Positions 7,466-15,623 of a stretch of 64,000 nt of DNA are shown in pieces. The notes below the pieces were generated by a model. That model worked only from the letters and a program-made list of their open reading frames with translations, was not told the origin of the DNA and searched no databases. Position 1 is the stretch's first letter. The number at the start of each line of letters is the position of its first letter. Source of the stretch: Candidatus Leucobacter sulfamidivorax (GTDB taxonomy: Bacteria; Actinomycetota; Actinomycetes; Actinomycetales; Microbacteriaceae); the NCBI GenBank assembly GCA_016771945.1, contig QZLF01000001.1, positions 1,259,447 through 1,323,446 of the forward strand, written 5' to 3'. A program made the translations under genes and the position numbers.

Positions 7466-8812
7466 ATGACTGCGGAGAGGCCGCATGGGGGCGGCGAAGG
7501 GCCGATGCTCTCGAGCGAGTTCGCGTGGATCGCGGAGCTGGCCCCGGACGAGGGGGCCGCGATCCCGGAGCCCGCGAGCGGGCTGTCGCAGCGGGCGCAC
7601 GTGCTTTCGTCGCTGGGGCCGGGGCCGCTCGACTGGGGCATCCAGCTGGGCTATCGGGTGGCCGACGGGATCACCCGGGAGCTCCCGGTTTACTCACGGC
7701 AGGAGGGCGCATTCGAGGCGCTGCGCACCGGGACGGAATCCACGACGCTGCAGCTGCTGACCGCACTCGCCAGCGGCCGTACCGAGCGCGCCGCCACCCC
7801 CGAGTCGCTCGCGGCGGCCACCGACTTCGTGCATCGCCGCATCAGCCTCGACGAGATGATGCGGGGCATCCAGCTCGGGCACGGGATCATGGCGAACGCC
7901 TTCTTCGCCTCCTGCGCGCAGCTGGGCGAGCTCGGGGAGTCGCTCGCGCAGACGCGGGCGCTGTCCGAGCGGATGTTCAAGTTCTTCGACCTCTTCGTCG
8001 CCGAGATGTCGGCGCACTATCGAGCGGAGCAGCTGCAGTGGGAGCGCAGCGACACGCGGGCGAGACTCGTCGAGGCGACCCGCCTGCTCGAGGGCGGCTC
8101 GCCGTCCCCGGGCACCGAGCAGCGGCTCGGCTACGCGCTCGACGGCCCGCACGCGGCGGTCGTGGCGGTCGGGCCGCAGGCCGAGGCGGAGGCGACCGCG
8201 GCGGCGCTCGAGCGGCTGCTCTCGGCCGCGCGCTGCACGCGCCGCCTCGTGCTGCACGCCGGGGACGGCCTGGTCTGGGCCTGGGGATCCCCGGCCTCCG
8301 AGAGCGGGATCGCCTCCGCGGCGGAGGCATGCGGGCTCCCGGCGGGCGCCTACGCCGCGACCGGCTCTATCGCGACGGGCCTCGACGGCTTCCTCCTGTC
8401 CCACCGCGAGGCCCGCGGCGCGGTCGACGCCCTGGAGGCCGCCCCTCCGCCGGGCCGCGTCGTGGGCTACGGGGAGGTGGACCTGCTCTCCCTGCTGCTC
8501 GCCGACGCCGAGCGCGCGCGGCACTTCGTCGCCCGCGAGCTCGGCCCGCTGGCGGCGGAGACGGCCCAGGCGAAGGATCTGCGCCGCACGCTCGCCGCGT
8601 TCATCGACGAGCGCGGCAGCCCGCTCGCGGCGGCCCAGCGCCTCTCCGTGTCCCGGAACACCGTGGGCTACCGGGTGCAGCGCGCGGAGGAGCTGCTGGG
8701 GAGGAGCGTGAACGAGCGCCGGCTGCAGCTGCGCTGCGCGCTGCTCGTCCGGGAGCTCCTCGACGAGGCGGAGCCGGACGAGCGGCGCGCCGGGGGAGGC
8801 CCGCTCGCCTGA
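7466..8812 (+). CDS. PucR/CdaR-type transcriptional regulator
   Basis: This 448-residue regulator has an N-terminal all-helical region (about 20-190), a middle GGDEF-like degenerate domain, and a C-terminal PucR helix-turn-helix (AAQRLSVSRNTVGYRVQRAEELLGR, about 395-420). The family activates purine, sugar-acid or aromatic catabolic operons. The ATG at 7466 is preceded by AAGGAATGGAG. It is convergent with a flavin monooxygenase gene, a plausible but unproven target. Confidence 0.88.
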   Translation: MTAERPHGGGEGPMLSSEFAWIAELAPDEGAAIPEPASGLSQRAHVLSSLGPGPLDWGIQLGYRVADGITRELPVYSRQEGAFEALRTGTESTTLQLLTALASGRTERAATPESLAAATDFVHRRISLDEMMRGIQLGHGIMANAFFASCAQLGELGESLAQTRALSERMFKFFDLFVAEMSAHYRAEQLQWERSDTRARLVEATRLLEGGSPSPGTEQRLGYALDGPHAAVVAVGPQAEAEATAAALERLLSAARCTRRLVLHAGDGLVWAWGSPASESGIASAAEACGLPAGAYAATGSIATGLDGFLLSHREARGAVDALEAAPPPGRVVGYGEVDLLSLLLADAERARHFVARELGPLAAETAQAKDLRRTLAAFIDERGSPLAAAQRLSVSRNTVGYRVQRAEELLGRSVNERRLQLRCALLVRELLDEAEPDERRAGGGPLA

Positions 8813-8826
8813 GCGGGGTCCGGCCG

Positions 8827-10035
8827 CTAGATCAGCGGGGTGACCTGATCCTTCACCCCGAGCAGCGCGCGGCCGTAGACCTCGCTCGCGATGTAGGGCC
8901 CGATGACCGCGTGCCGGGAGGAGGTGTTGAGGTCCCGCCACATCCGCTGCAGCGGGTTCACCTGGGCGAAGCTTCCCGCGCCCTGGATCGACATGAGCAG
9001 GTCGACCGCCTCCCGAGTCTTCCGGGCGATGTACCCGGTGTCCATGCGCGCCCGTCCGCGCTCGATCAGGTCGGGGTAGGTGCCCGCCGCGGCGTGCGCG
9101 TCGAGGGAGTCGACGCAGCGGTGCATGTGGAGCACGGCGGTGTCGATGACCTCGGCGGCCTCCGCGACGTTGATCTGGGTGGATCCCGCGAGCGCGGAGT
9201 CCTCGTAGAAGGTGTAGGCGATCGGCTTGCCCTTGGCGAGCGAGGCCAGCACTCGGTCCAGCGCGCCCTGCGCGATCCCGGTCATCGGCCCGGCGAGGAT
9301 GATCGCGAGCGTCGCGACGAACGCCGTGCGGTACAGGGTCTCGTCCTTGAACTCGGTCTCCGAGTGCCCCTCGATCGCACGGGTGATCGAGAGGATGCGG
9401 TGGTCGGGCACGAAGACGCCGTTCGCGACGATCGTGTTGCTGCCCGTTCCCTGCATGCCCGCCACGTACCAGGTGTCCTCGATCGAGAGCTCGGCGAGCG
9501 GGACGAGCGCGAGGCCCTGGTCCACCGGCGCTCCGGCCTCGTCCACGACGGGCACGCCGAGCAGCGCCCAGTGCGCGTGCGGGCTTCCGGAGGCGTAGGG
9601 CCAGGCTCCGGTGATGCGCTGGCCGCCGCCCTCGCGGACGGCGGTCGCGCTCGGCGCGAGCACTCCGCAGACCCGAGCGTCGGGATCCTCGCCCCAGACC
9701 TCCTGCTGTGCCCGCTCGGGGAACCAGCCCGTCATCCAGTTGCAGATGTTGATGAGCGTGGAGACCCACGCCGTCGAGCCGTCGGCGCGCGCGATGAGGT
9801 TGTTGACGTCGACGAACTCGCGAATGGTGTACTGGTAGCCGCCGAAGCGCTTCGGCGTGGCGAGCTTGAAGGCCCCGGCCTCCTGCAGGGCGTCGATCAC
9901 GGGCTGGGCCACGCTGCGGTGCTCCTCGGTCTCGGCCGCGTGCTCGGCGATCAGGTCGTGGAGCCCGCGGATGCGCTGCTTCAGCGCCTCCGAGCTCTCA
10001 TGGGCGGTCTCGGCGGATCCGGTCGTGCTGCTCAC
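8827..10035 (-). CDS. Acyl-CoA-dehydrogenase-fold flavin monooxygenase (HsaA/HpaB-like)
   Basis: This 402-residue protein belongs to the acyl-CoA dehydrogenase superfamily, in the group that acts as two-component FMNH2/FADH2-dependent aromatic or heteroatom hydroxylases. The N-terminal helical domain carries KLATPKRFGGY. The middle beta domain carries ITGAWPYASGSPHAHWALLG, the usual flavin/substrate face, followed by GMQGTGSNTIVANGVFVPDHR. The C-terminal helical bundle ends with RMWRDLNTSSRHAV, typical of the HsaA-like subfamily rather than true dehydrogenases. A reductase partner is not in the window. A PucR regulator converges on it 14 bases away. Confidence 0.85.
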   Translation of the reverse strand: MSSTTGSAETAHESSEALKQRIRGLHDLIAEHAAETEEHRSVAQPVIDALQEAGAFKLATPKRFGGYQYTIREFVDVNNLIARADGSTAWVSTLINICNWMTGWFPERAQQEVWGEDPDARVCGVLAPSATAVREGGGQRITGAWPYASGSPHAHWALLGVPVVDEAGAPVDQGLALVPLAELSIEDTWYVAGMQGTGSNTIVANGVFVPDHRILSITRAIEGHSETEFKDETLYRTAFVATLAIILAGPMTGIAQGALDRVLASLAKGKPIAYTFYEDSALAGSTQINVAEAAEVIDTAVLHMHRCVDSLDAHAAAGTYPDLIERGRARMDTGYIARKTREAVDLLMSIQGAGSFAQVNPLQRMWRDLNTSSRHAVIGPYIASEVYGRALLGVKDQVTPLI

Positions 10036-10246
10036 TTGGTCTCACTCTCCCTCGAGTCGATCAGGCGCCGCTCGTGCGCCGCCGGATCCCATGCCACCAG
10101 CTTTCGGGGCCCGCGTCCTGGACGATCGACCCAAATTCCGGCGCGCCTTTGGACGCTGCGACCGAAGAGGTATGGCCGGGGCGCCGGTCGCGACGATGCG
10201 CCCACCGGTCCCGCGAGCAGCCACCGGAGGCCGATTCGAGAGCGGT

Positions 10247-10702
10247 TCAGGCGCGAGGGCCGAGGGCTCGGGCGATCACGAGGGAGGCCGGAACGTGCCC
10301 GATGGCCAGCACCCCGGCCGCGATCGCGATCCAGGGATTCATCAGCCATGCGGCGGCGGCCAGGAACACCAGCACCGGGAGGAGCGCCATCGGCACCGGC
10401 AGGATCCACCATGACCGGTACAGCGACGCTCCCACCCGTCCCGTGACGAGATAGCGCGCCCAGAGCGCGTAGTACCCGGCGAGGGCGAGCGATGCGGGCA
10501 GCAGCCACCAGGCCACAAATCCGCCGGGAAGCGTGATCGCCGGTACGACCAGGCACAGCGCCTGGCCGACTCGTTCGAGCAGAGTCAGGGGTGCCGGCAC
10601 TCGAACTCGGGGCAGGGGCTCACGGGGCGGCAGCCAGATGAGCAGCAGGTTGGGCGCGAGCACGGCCAGCGCAATGAGCAGACCCGCCGGCGAGAACCCC
10701 AC
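10247..10702 (-). CDS. Hypothetical four-helix membrane protein
   Basis: A 151-residue protein with four predicted membrane segments (about 6-24, 47-68, 72-86, 97-120) and a further hydrophobic C-terminal stretch. No conserved motif is recognised. It stands alone: the upstream monooxygenase start is 211 bases from its end, and the next features upstream are minus-strand tRNAs. Confidence 0.7.
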   Translation of the reverse strand: MGFSPAGLLIALAVLAPNLLLIWLPPREPLPRVRVPAPLTLLERVGQALCLVVPAITLPGGFVAWWLLPASLALAGYYALWARYLVTGRVGASLYRSWWILPVPMALLPVLVFLAAAAWLMNPWIAIAAGVLAIGHVPASLVIARALGPRA

Positions 10703-10812
10703 CGTTGCAGACTACAGGCCGCGTGCCGTGCCGCAGCGCCGACCGCACGGAGGCTTCCGTCGATTCTCGCGAGGTCGCTGTGTGAGGCCCGGTATCCTGC
10801 GCACGAACGCGA

Positions 10813-10838
10813 AGAGCCCAGCCGTGGGGCTGGGCTCT
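10813..10838 (-). terminator. Terminator of the minus-strand tRNA cluster
   Basis: Perfect 11-bp arms AGAGCCCAGCC (10813-10823) and GGCTGGGCTCT (10828-10838) with a GTGG loop lie just after tRNA-Val(GAC). Confidence 0.8.
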
Positions 10839-10843
10839 GTTCG

Positions 10844-10915
10844 TGCGCGATACTGGGATCGAACCAGTGACCTCTTCCGTGTCAGGGAAGCGCGCTACCG
10901 CTGCGCCAATCGCGC
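10844..10915 (-). tRNA. tRNA-Val (GAC)
   Basis: A full cloverleaf: acceptor GCGCGAT/ATCGCGC, anticodon stem-loop CTTCC-CTGACAC-GGAAG giving GAC, T-arm GGTTCGATCCC, discriminator A. It is the last gene of a Gly-Cys-Val cluster and has no encoded CCA. Confidence 0.95.
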
Positions 10916-10942
10916 CTGTGAAGGCTATTCAGTTGTGAAGCG

Positions 10943-11013
10943 AGGTGGCGACGGGATTCGAACCCGTGTATACGGCTTTGCAGGCCGCTGCCTCGCCTCT
11001 CGGCCACGCCACC
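10943..11013 (-). tRNA. tRNA-Cys (GCA)
   Basis: Acceptor GGTGGCG/CGCCACC, anticodon loop CTGCAAA giving GCA, and the U73 discriminator expected for tRNA-Cys. Confidence 0.95.
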
Positions 11014-11054
11014 GGAGTGGTTGACACCACAAGCAGCCAGGTGAACCTGGCTAC

Positions 11055-11130
11055 TGGAGCGGATGACGAGACTCGAACTCGCGACCCTCACCTTGGCAAG
11101 GTGATGCGCTACCAACTGCGCTACATCCGC
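11055..11130 (-). tRNA. tRNA-Gly (GCC), CCA encoded
   Basis: Acceptor GCGGATG/CATCCGC, anticodon loop TTGCCAA giving GCC, T-arm AGTTCGAGTCT, discriminator U, then an encoded CCA (11055-11057). Confidence 0.95.
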
Positions 11131-11222
11131 ACGCACACGTTTCCGTGTACCTGAACGACTATAGGGGACCGTCGGGAGGTGCCGCAAATCGAGTGCGCGA
11201 TCGGGGCCGGACGAGCTGTGAA

Positions 11223-11251
11223 TCGCCCGTTTGTCCTCGGGAAACGGGCGA
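11223..11251. terminator. Hairpin between tRNA cluster and metalloprotease gene
   Basis: Ten-base-pair arms TCGCCCGTTT (11223-11232) and AAACGGGCGA (11242-11251) with a 9-base loop. Position fits either a terminator or a leader hairpin; its role is not settled. Confidence 0.4.
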
Positions 11252-11302
11252 CTCGCGACGTCGGGGGCACTCGTCCAGCCGCGATCGCGGATACTGGAAG
11301 AC

Positions 11303-12313
11303 ATGTCGGGGGGCGCGGGCAAGGTGATCGGTCGCGTACTGACGGTTCTTCTGGTCGTCGGGATGCTGTTCGGCGCGGCCTTCGCCTACATGCACCGGCA
11401 GGAGATCGCCGATCACTTCGCGGCGCAGAGCTTCTCGCCGAGTCCGGAGGTCTCGGAGCTCGCGGACCGTCTCGAGCTCACGGACTCGGGGCGCAGGGTC
11501 TTCCTCGCCTCGAGGCCGACGCTCGACGCCAGCCAGAACTTCAACGAGCAGTGCGCCGAGGTCGATCACGCGGAGGGCAGCCACGTGCTGGGCTGCTTCA
11601 CGGACGGGACCATCCACCTCTTCAAGGTGACGGATCCGCGCCTCGACGGGATCGTCGAGGTGACCGCCGCCCACGAGCTGCTCCACGCAATCTTCTGGCG
11701 GCTCGGCGCCGACGAGCGGGCCGAGCTGTCGGAGGGACTGCGCGCCGCCTACGAGGATCTGGCCGCGGCGGATCCCGAGCTCGCGCAGCGCATGTCGGTC
11801 TACGAGAGCCTCTCCGACGAGGCGTTCGCGAACGAGCTGCACTCGGTGCTCGGCACCGAGGTGCCGGTGCTGCCGGAGTGGCTCGAACGGCACTACGCGG
11901 AGAGCTTCCGCAACCGGCCGCTCATCATCGATTTCTTCGACGCCTATCACGCGGTGTTCGCGGATCTGCAGAGCCGGGCCGATGAGCTGCAGCAGACGAT
12001 GACCGAGCTGCGCGAGAGCATCGAGGCCCGCAGCGCGGCCTACGACACCGCGGTGCAGGAGCTGAACGCCGACGTCGCCGAGTTCAACCGGCGCAACGAG
12101 GCGTTCGAGTTCTCCGACGACGAGGCGGCCTTCTGGGCGGCCCGCGGTGAGCTGCAGCAGCGCAGCGAGGCGCTGCAGGCCGATCTGGCGGTGCTGCAGG
12201 CCGACATCGCGCGCTACGAGGAGATGCGGCTCGAGCTCGAGCAGCTGGGCGCGGTGAACGCCGAGCTGAACGAGAACCTGAACAGCCAGCTCGCGCCGCC
12301 GGCGACGCCGTAG
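11303..12313 (+). CDS. Membrane-anchored HExxH metallopeptidase-like protein with coiled coil
   Basis: This 336-residue protein has an N-terminal transmembrane anchor (about 8-30), then an extracellular domain with AAHELLHAIFW; HELLH at residues 124-128 is a zinc-protease signature. A conserved pair of cysteines (about 81 and 95) precedes it. The C-terminal third (about 225-325) is a long charged coiled coil rich in Leu/Glu/Gln. The ATG at 11303 is preceded by GGAAG; an upstream in-frame start lacks support. The target is unknown. Confidence 0.75.
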   Translation: MSGGAGKVIGRVLTVLLVVGMLFGAAFAYMHRQEIADHFAAQSFSPSPEVSELADRLELTDSGRRVFLASRPTLDASQNFNEQCAEVDHAEGSHVLGCFTDGTIHLFKVTDPRLDGIVEVTAAHELLHAIFWRLGADERAELSEGLRAAYEDLAAADPELAQRMSVYESLSDEAFANELHSVLGTEVPVLPEWLERHYAESFRNRPLIIDFFDAYHAVFADLQSRADELQQTMTELRESIEARSAAYDTAVQELNADVAEFNRRNEAFEFSDDEAAFWAARGELQQRSEALQADLAVLQADIARYEEMRLELEQLGAVNAELNENLNSQLAPPATP

Positions 12314-12428
12314 CGCCCGCGCGGGCCCGGACGCACCCTCGCGGGCGCCGCAGCCGCGAGGGTGGTCACGACGGACCCGGAAGTCGTGTATTCTCGATGG
12401 GGTTGGCACCGCGATGCGGCGGTGCCCG

Positions 12429-12501
12429 GGGCGATTGGCGCAGTTGGTAGCGCGCTTCCTTCACACGGAAGAGGTCATCAGTTCGAGTCTGGTATCGCCC
12501 A
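12429..12501 (+). tRNA. tRNA-Val (CAC), integration target
   Basis: Acceptor GGGCGAT/ATCGCCC, anticodon loop TTCACAC giving CAC, T-arm GTTCGAGTC, discriminator A at 12501. The next bases are CCC rather than CCA because a mobile element begins here. Rejoining the two chromosomal flanks gives A-CCA, so the uninterrupted gene encoded its CCA end. The last codons of the serine integrase overlap this gene in antisense. Confidence 0.95.
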
Positions 12502-14146
12502 CCCAAAGTGTCTTACGGGAACACGTGACATCAAATGATGTTGGGTGTTCCCGTTTCGCTTCCTTGCCTTCGTCGCCGCCGTTGTGTGCTTCGCGGAAGA
12601 TCGTCGCGAAGGGTTCCGCGAGGCGTGGGCGCAACTGTTCGTCGTCGGTGATGTCGAGGCGGGTGTAGAAGGCTTGGTTCGCGAGCCGCCGGTCAGCATC
12701 ACCGGAATGCGCGTAAGCGCGGTGCGCGTCGGTCAGCAGCCGTAGCGAGTCGTGGAGGAACGCGCGGCCGCCTGTGTGGTGTTCGCTGTGCTCGGCGAGG
12801 CGCTGGTTGACGTCGGCCAGGCCCGCACGGATGCGGTCTTGGTGCCGCTTCAACGTGTCGAGGTCGATCGCATCGGCGAAGTGCGCGGCGAGGAGCTTGT
12901 CGGATTCTGATTCCAGGCGTGCCCGGTTCGCGGTCAGGTCAGCGAGTTCTTGATCGTTCCCTGCGTTGCGTTTGTCGAATGCCGCGTCCACGTCAGCGGC
13001 GAGGCGCTGATACGTCGCGTCGCTGATCGTGATCGAAGCGTAGGAGTCGGCGACCAGGCGTTCCGCGACCGCGACCGGTACCGCGCGCCTCGTGCAGTTC
13101 GTTTTCTTGGCGGCGCGGCCGGAGCAGATGAAGTATGCGTAGGTGGTGCCGCGCGGGTTGGTAGCGAAGTCCAAGAGCATCCGTGACCCGCAGGTGCCGC
13201 AGTGCAGGAGTCCTTTGAGGTGGTGGGCGTGCTGAACGTGGCGGGTCATCTTCGCCGTGCGCGCTTTCAGGAGTGATTGCACTTTGTCGAACAGTTCCGG
13301 TTCCACGATCGGTTCGTGCGCGCCGGGGTGCAGGGCACCTTTGTAGCGGATCACTCCCGCGTAGTACGGGTTCGTCAGTAGTTTGTAGAGGGTGTTCTTT
13401 CCGAGCGGCTTCGACGGGCGCTTCGGCGTCGGCACCGTCAACAATCCGCGTGCGGTGAGGTCGCGGAGCAAGCCGGTCACGGAGGTCTCGCCTTCGGCGT
13501 AGTGCTCGAATGCCCAGGCGATGAGCGGTGCCCGGTCGGGATCGACCTCGACGGTGCGAATCTCACGGCCGTTGTCGTCGATGCGGCGCACGTTGAGGTA
13601 GCCGATGGGTGCGCGCATGGGCGTGCCGCCCTGGGCGACCTTCTGCGTCAATCCCTTGGTGACTTCGGTGGCGAGGTTGCGGCTGTAGAACTCAGCAATG
13701 CTCGACATGATGCCGTGGACGAGCATCCCCGAGGGCGTCTGGTCGATCGACTCCGTGGCGGAGACGAGGGTGACGCCCGCGTTGATGAGGGCTTCGTGAA
13801 TCTTCACATCGTCGGCGCGGTTGCGTGCGAGCCGGTCGAGCTTATGCACGATGCAGAACTGCACCCGCGTCGCCGCGATGAACGCGAGCATCTCCTGCAA
13901 CCCGTCACGATCCGCTGAGCGCGCGGACTCGCCTGCATCCACGAACTCCCGCACGATCCGCGCGCTGAGTTCGTCTGCCTTGCGATGGTTCGCCTCGCGT
14001 TGAGCGGGGATCGAGAACCCTTCCTCCGTGCCACCCCGCTCGGCCTGCTCGCGGGTGGAGACGCGCAGGTAGGAGACGGCCAGCAGTACCGGCTTGTCGT
14101 TGCCGTGGTCGGCGGTCACGCCCATCGGAGCGGTGGTAATGGTCAT
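12461..14146 (-). CDS. Large serine recombinase (integrase); C-terminus read from tRNA sequence in the integrated state
   Basis: This 561-residue site-specific recombinase has a catalytic serine in YLRVSTREQ (S30), the N-terminal resolvase domain (20-160), a recombinase domain (about 190-290), a zinc ribbon with CGTCG and a later Cys pair (about 315-360), and a coiled coil. The ATG at 14146 has AAGGAG. The frame crosses the element boundary at 12503 and ends with G-D-T-R-L-E-L-M-T-S-S-V encoded by antisense tRNA-Val(CAC). In the circular form the frame would instead continue into the minus-strand HTH frame at 23155-22877, giving 641 residues. It should catalyse attP x attB integration. Confidence 0.93.
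   Translation of the reverse strand: MTITTAPMGVTADHGNDKPVLLAVSYLRVSTREQAERGGTEEGFSIPAQREANHRKADELSARIVREFVDAGESARSADRDGLQEMLAFIAATRVQFCIVHKLDRLARNRADDVKIHEALINAGVTLVSATESIDQTPSGMLVHGIMSSIAEFYSRNLATEVTKGLTQKVAQGGTPMRAPIGYLNVRRIDDNGREIRTVEVDPDRAPLIAWAFEHYAEGETSVTGLLRDLTARGLLTVPTPKRPSKPLGKNTLYKLLTNPYYAGVIRYKGALHPGAHEPIVEPELFDKVQSLLKARTAKMTRHVQHAHHLKGLLHCGTCGSRMLLDFATNPRGTTYAYFICSGRAAKKTNCTRRAVPVAVAERLVADSYASITISDATYQRLAADVDAAFDKRNAGNDQELADLTANRARLESESDKLLAAHFADAIDLDTLKRHQDRIRAGLADVNQRLAEHSEHHTGGRAFLHDSLRLLTDAHRAYAHSGDADRRLANQAFYTRLDITDDEQLRPRLAEPFATIFREAHNGGDEGKEAKREHPTSFDVTCSRKTLWVGDTRLELMTSSV
12498..12503. other. attL core (CCCACC)
   Basis: This 6-bp sequence at the tRNA-Val 3' end is shared with 23154-23159. 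Recombination at it rebuilds a tRNA with encoded CCA followed by a terminator, and fuses the integrase frame to an HTH frame. It is short, as expected for a serine integrase. Confidence 0.75.
12515..12554. repeat. Nested inverted repeat next to attL
   Basis: Outer arms ACGGGAACAC (12515-12524) and GTGTTCCCGT (12545-12554); inner arms ACATCA and TGATGT around an AA centre. It lies within the integrase 3' coding region, 12 bases from the core. It could be an integrase or regulator site, or an RNA hairpin ending tRNA-Val transcription. Confidence 0.7.
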
Positions 14147-14478
14147 GCGGTGCTCCTTCGTTGGCGCAGCAGAACGGGTTCTTGTTCTTCTTCTACTCTG
14201 CCTCGCGCATCTGACATCAGGCTCAGATTCGCGGGAACCGGAAGCCCGTAGGGGTCGGGCTCCCCGGCTCGGTAGGCACCCCAGCGTGCCTGGGTGATGT
14301 TCAGCACCCACTCCACGAGCTTCCCAACGTCCGGTTCCGCGTGGCGGATCGCCCGAAGTCTGAGCACCGGGTCAGCCCCGAGCACACCCCTGTCCTGCGC
14401 CGCGCGGTCGTGGCGCTGACGGGTCGGGGCTGGGGTCAGAACACTCACCTCAATCTCATGCGATAGCAGGTACGCCAT
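14143..14478 (-). CDS. Unknown protein translationally coupled to the integrase
   Basis: A 111-residue protein that I do not recognise. It is Arg- and Glu-rich with no membrane segment. Its stop overlaps the integrase start by 4 bases, so the two are probably co-expressed and it may influence integrase activity. An ATG at 14478 is chosen; a TTG at 14511 would add 11 residues. Neither has a good ribosome-binding site. A palindrome at 14516-14529 lies directly upstream. Confidence 0.6.
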   Translation of the reverse strand: MAYLLSHEIEVSVLTPAPTRQRHDRAAQDRGVLGADPVLRLRAIRHAEPDVGKLVEWVLNITQARWGAYRAGEPDPYGLPVPANLSLMSDARGRVEEEQEPVLLRQRRSTA

Positions 14479-14515
14479 ATCAAGGTAGCACACACTTGGC
14501 GTAACGGCCAATGTT

Positions 14516-14529
14516 TGAGATGAATCTCA
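14516..14529. promoter_or_regulatory. Palindromic operator candidate between divergent element genes
   Basis: Perfect TGAGAT-GA-ATCTCA. It sits between the integrase-side minus-strand unit and the plus-strand HTH gene, where a repressor could control both. Confidence 0.5.
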
Positions 14530-14549
14530 GATTCCACTACCCTGGAGGC

Positions 14550-15239
14550 ATGAGTCAAGACGTGGAGGACGTTCCGCTGCTGGTCCCCGAGGATCTGCCA
14601 GCGGGCTGGGTGATGCCCGATCCACCCGTGATCGCATCCTCTGCTGACTCGGTAGCCATCGACGCCGCGCTCAGATACGACAAGCGGACATACCCCGCAC
14701 CAGGCCAGAAGCTGACCGGGTATAACGATGGCCGCGATGGGCGGTGGTTCCTCATCCAGCATGTCCAGTCCTACACGCGCGTGCTCTTGCGGTTGCAGCG
14801 CCAGTACCTTATTCACCAGGAGCCGATGGGTGAGGTACGGATCACGGGGATCATCTACCTGCCCGAGCAGGCCGGTGACCCGGTGGCAAGCCCCATGCTC
14901 CGAAACCTCCCCACCTCCCGGATTGAGGCGGCGATCAACCGCCGCCAGTTCGCCGTCACCGGCGCTACCCGGTTCGAGGGTGGCACCCTCACCATGCCCT
15001 CCGGCCGCATCCTCCACTCCAGCGAGGTCATGAAACCGCTCGGGAACCCGAAGCGCATCGCGGACTTCTACGAGGTCGTCGCCCTCCAACACACCCAACT
15101 CGTGGACGACGGCGAGCCGAACCCGACAGCGAAGATGGCCGAGATCAGCCGGGTGCCACTCTCGACCGCGCAGGGCTGGGTCGCCCGCGCCCGCGCCAAA
15201 GGACTCCTGCCGCCGGGACGTCGAGGACGCGCCGGATAA
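14550..15239 (+). CDS. Unknown protein with C-terminal helix-turn-helix-like segment
   Basis: This 229-residue protein has an unrecognised N-terminal two thirds and a C-terminal segment (about 180-222) that reads as a DNA-binding helix-turn-helix: FYEVVALQHTQ, then AEISRVPLSTAQGWVARARAKG. Similar tails occur on element and phage regulators. GGAGG is seen one base before the ATG at 14550, closer than usual, so in-frame ATGs at 14511 or 14520 remain possible. It is divergent from the integrase unit across a 14-bp palindrome and may be its regulator. Confidence 0.6.
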   Translation: MSQDVEDVPLLVPEDLPAGWVMPDPPVIASSADSVAIDAALRYDKRTYPAPGQKLTGYNDGRDGRWFLIQHVQSYTRVLLRLQRQYLIHQEPMGEVRITGIIYLPEQAGDPVASPMLRNLPTSRIEAAINRRQFAVTGATRFEGGTLTMPSGRILHSSEVMKPLGNPKRIADFYEVVALQHTQLVDDGEPNPTAKMAEISRVPLSTAQGWVARARAKGLLPPGRRGRAG

Positions 15240-15326
15240 CGGAGTGAGGAGCCCTGCGACATCCCTTTCCGGTCAGTGTCCGAGGGTGGCGGGTAGAATG
15301 AGGACTCAGAGTGAGAGGAGTGAGCC
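15240..15326 (+). promoter_or_regulatory. Promoter region of the toxin-antitoxin operon
   Basis: TAGAAT (15294-15299) is a good -10 box. No clear -35 is seen. GAGAGGAG just before the antitoxin ATG is a strong ribosome-binding site. Confidence 0.5.
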
Positions 15327-15623
15327 ATGAGCAACACGGTTCTGACTGCTGACGCTCCGGCAGCGCGAACACGTCCCGACTTCACGCATGTCTCGGATGC
15401 GATGCTCTACGACATCACCCGCCACACCGCTTCTCTCCTGATTGCGGAGCTGCTGGCTCGTTCCGATGCGGCTGCGGATGAGTCTGATCGTGAGCGGTGG
15501 GAGGGCCGGTTGCGGTTGGTTGATGAGCAGGTCGCCGCGTTGAATCCGGCGGATCGTGCAAGCCTGATTGCGCAGAACGAGGCCTGGGACGACGAGAGTC
15601 ACGCGCTGCGCGATCGGGTATGA
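15327..15623 (+). CDS. Putative antitoxin paired with a zeta-type toxin
   Basis: A 98-residue acidic, largely helical protein encoded immediately before a zeta toxin, with a 4-base ATGA overlap. It occupies the epsilon-antitoxin position but shows no sequence I can match to classical epsilon. Its assignment therefore rests on length, charge, order and coupling. A three-helix bundle is plausible from its alternating hydrophobic pattern. Confidence 0.7.
   Translation: MSNTVLTADAPAARTRPDFTHVSDAMLYDITRHTASLLIAELLARSDAAADESDRERWEGRLRLVDEQVAALNPADRASLIAQNEAWDDESHALRDRV

Noticed and set aside
7429..10446. Plus-strand frame of about 1000 codons spanning PucR and the monooxygenase
   Set aside because: It is out of frame with both recognised proteins and composed of Arg/Gly/Ala runs; no start signal.
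12461..12499. GDTRLELMTSSV as a functional integrase C-terminus
   Set aside because: These codons are the antisense of tRNA-Val(CAC); similar GDT-L-E-TSSV endings arise wherever a frame runs backwards through this tRNA, so no domain function is inferred.
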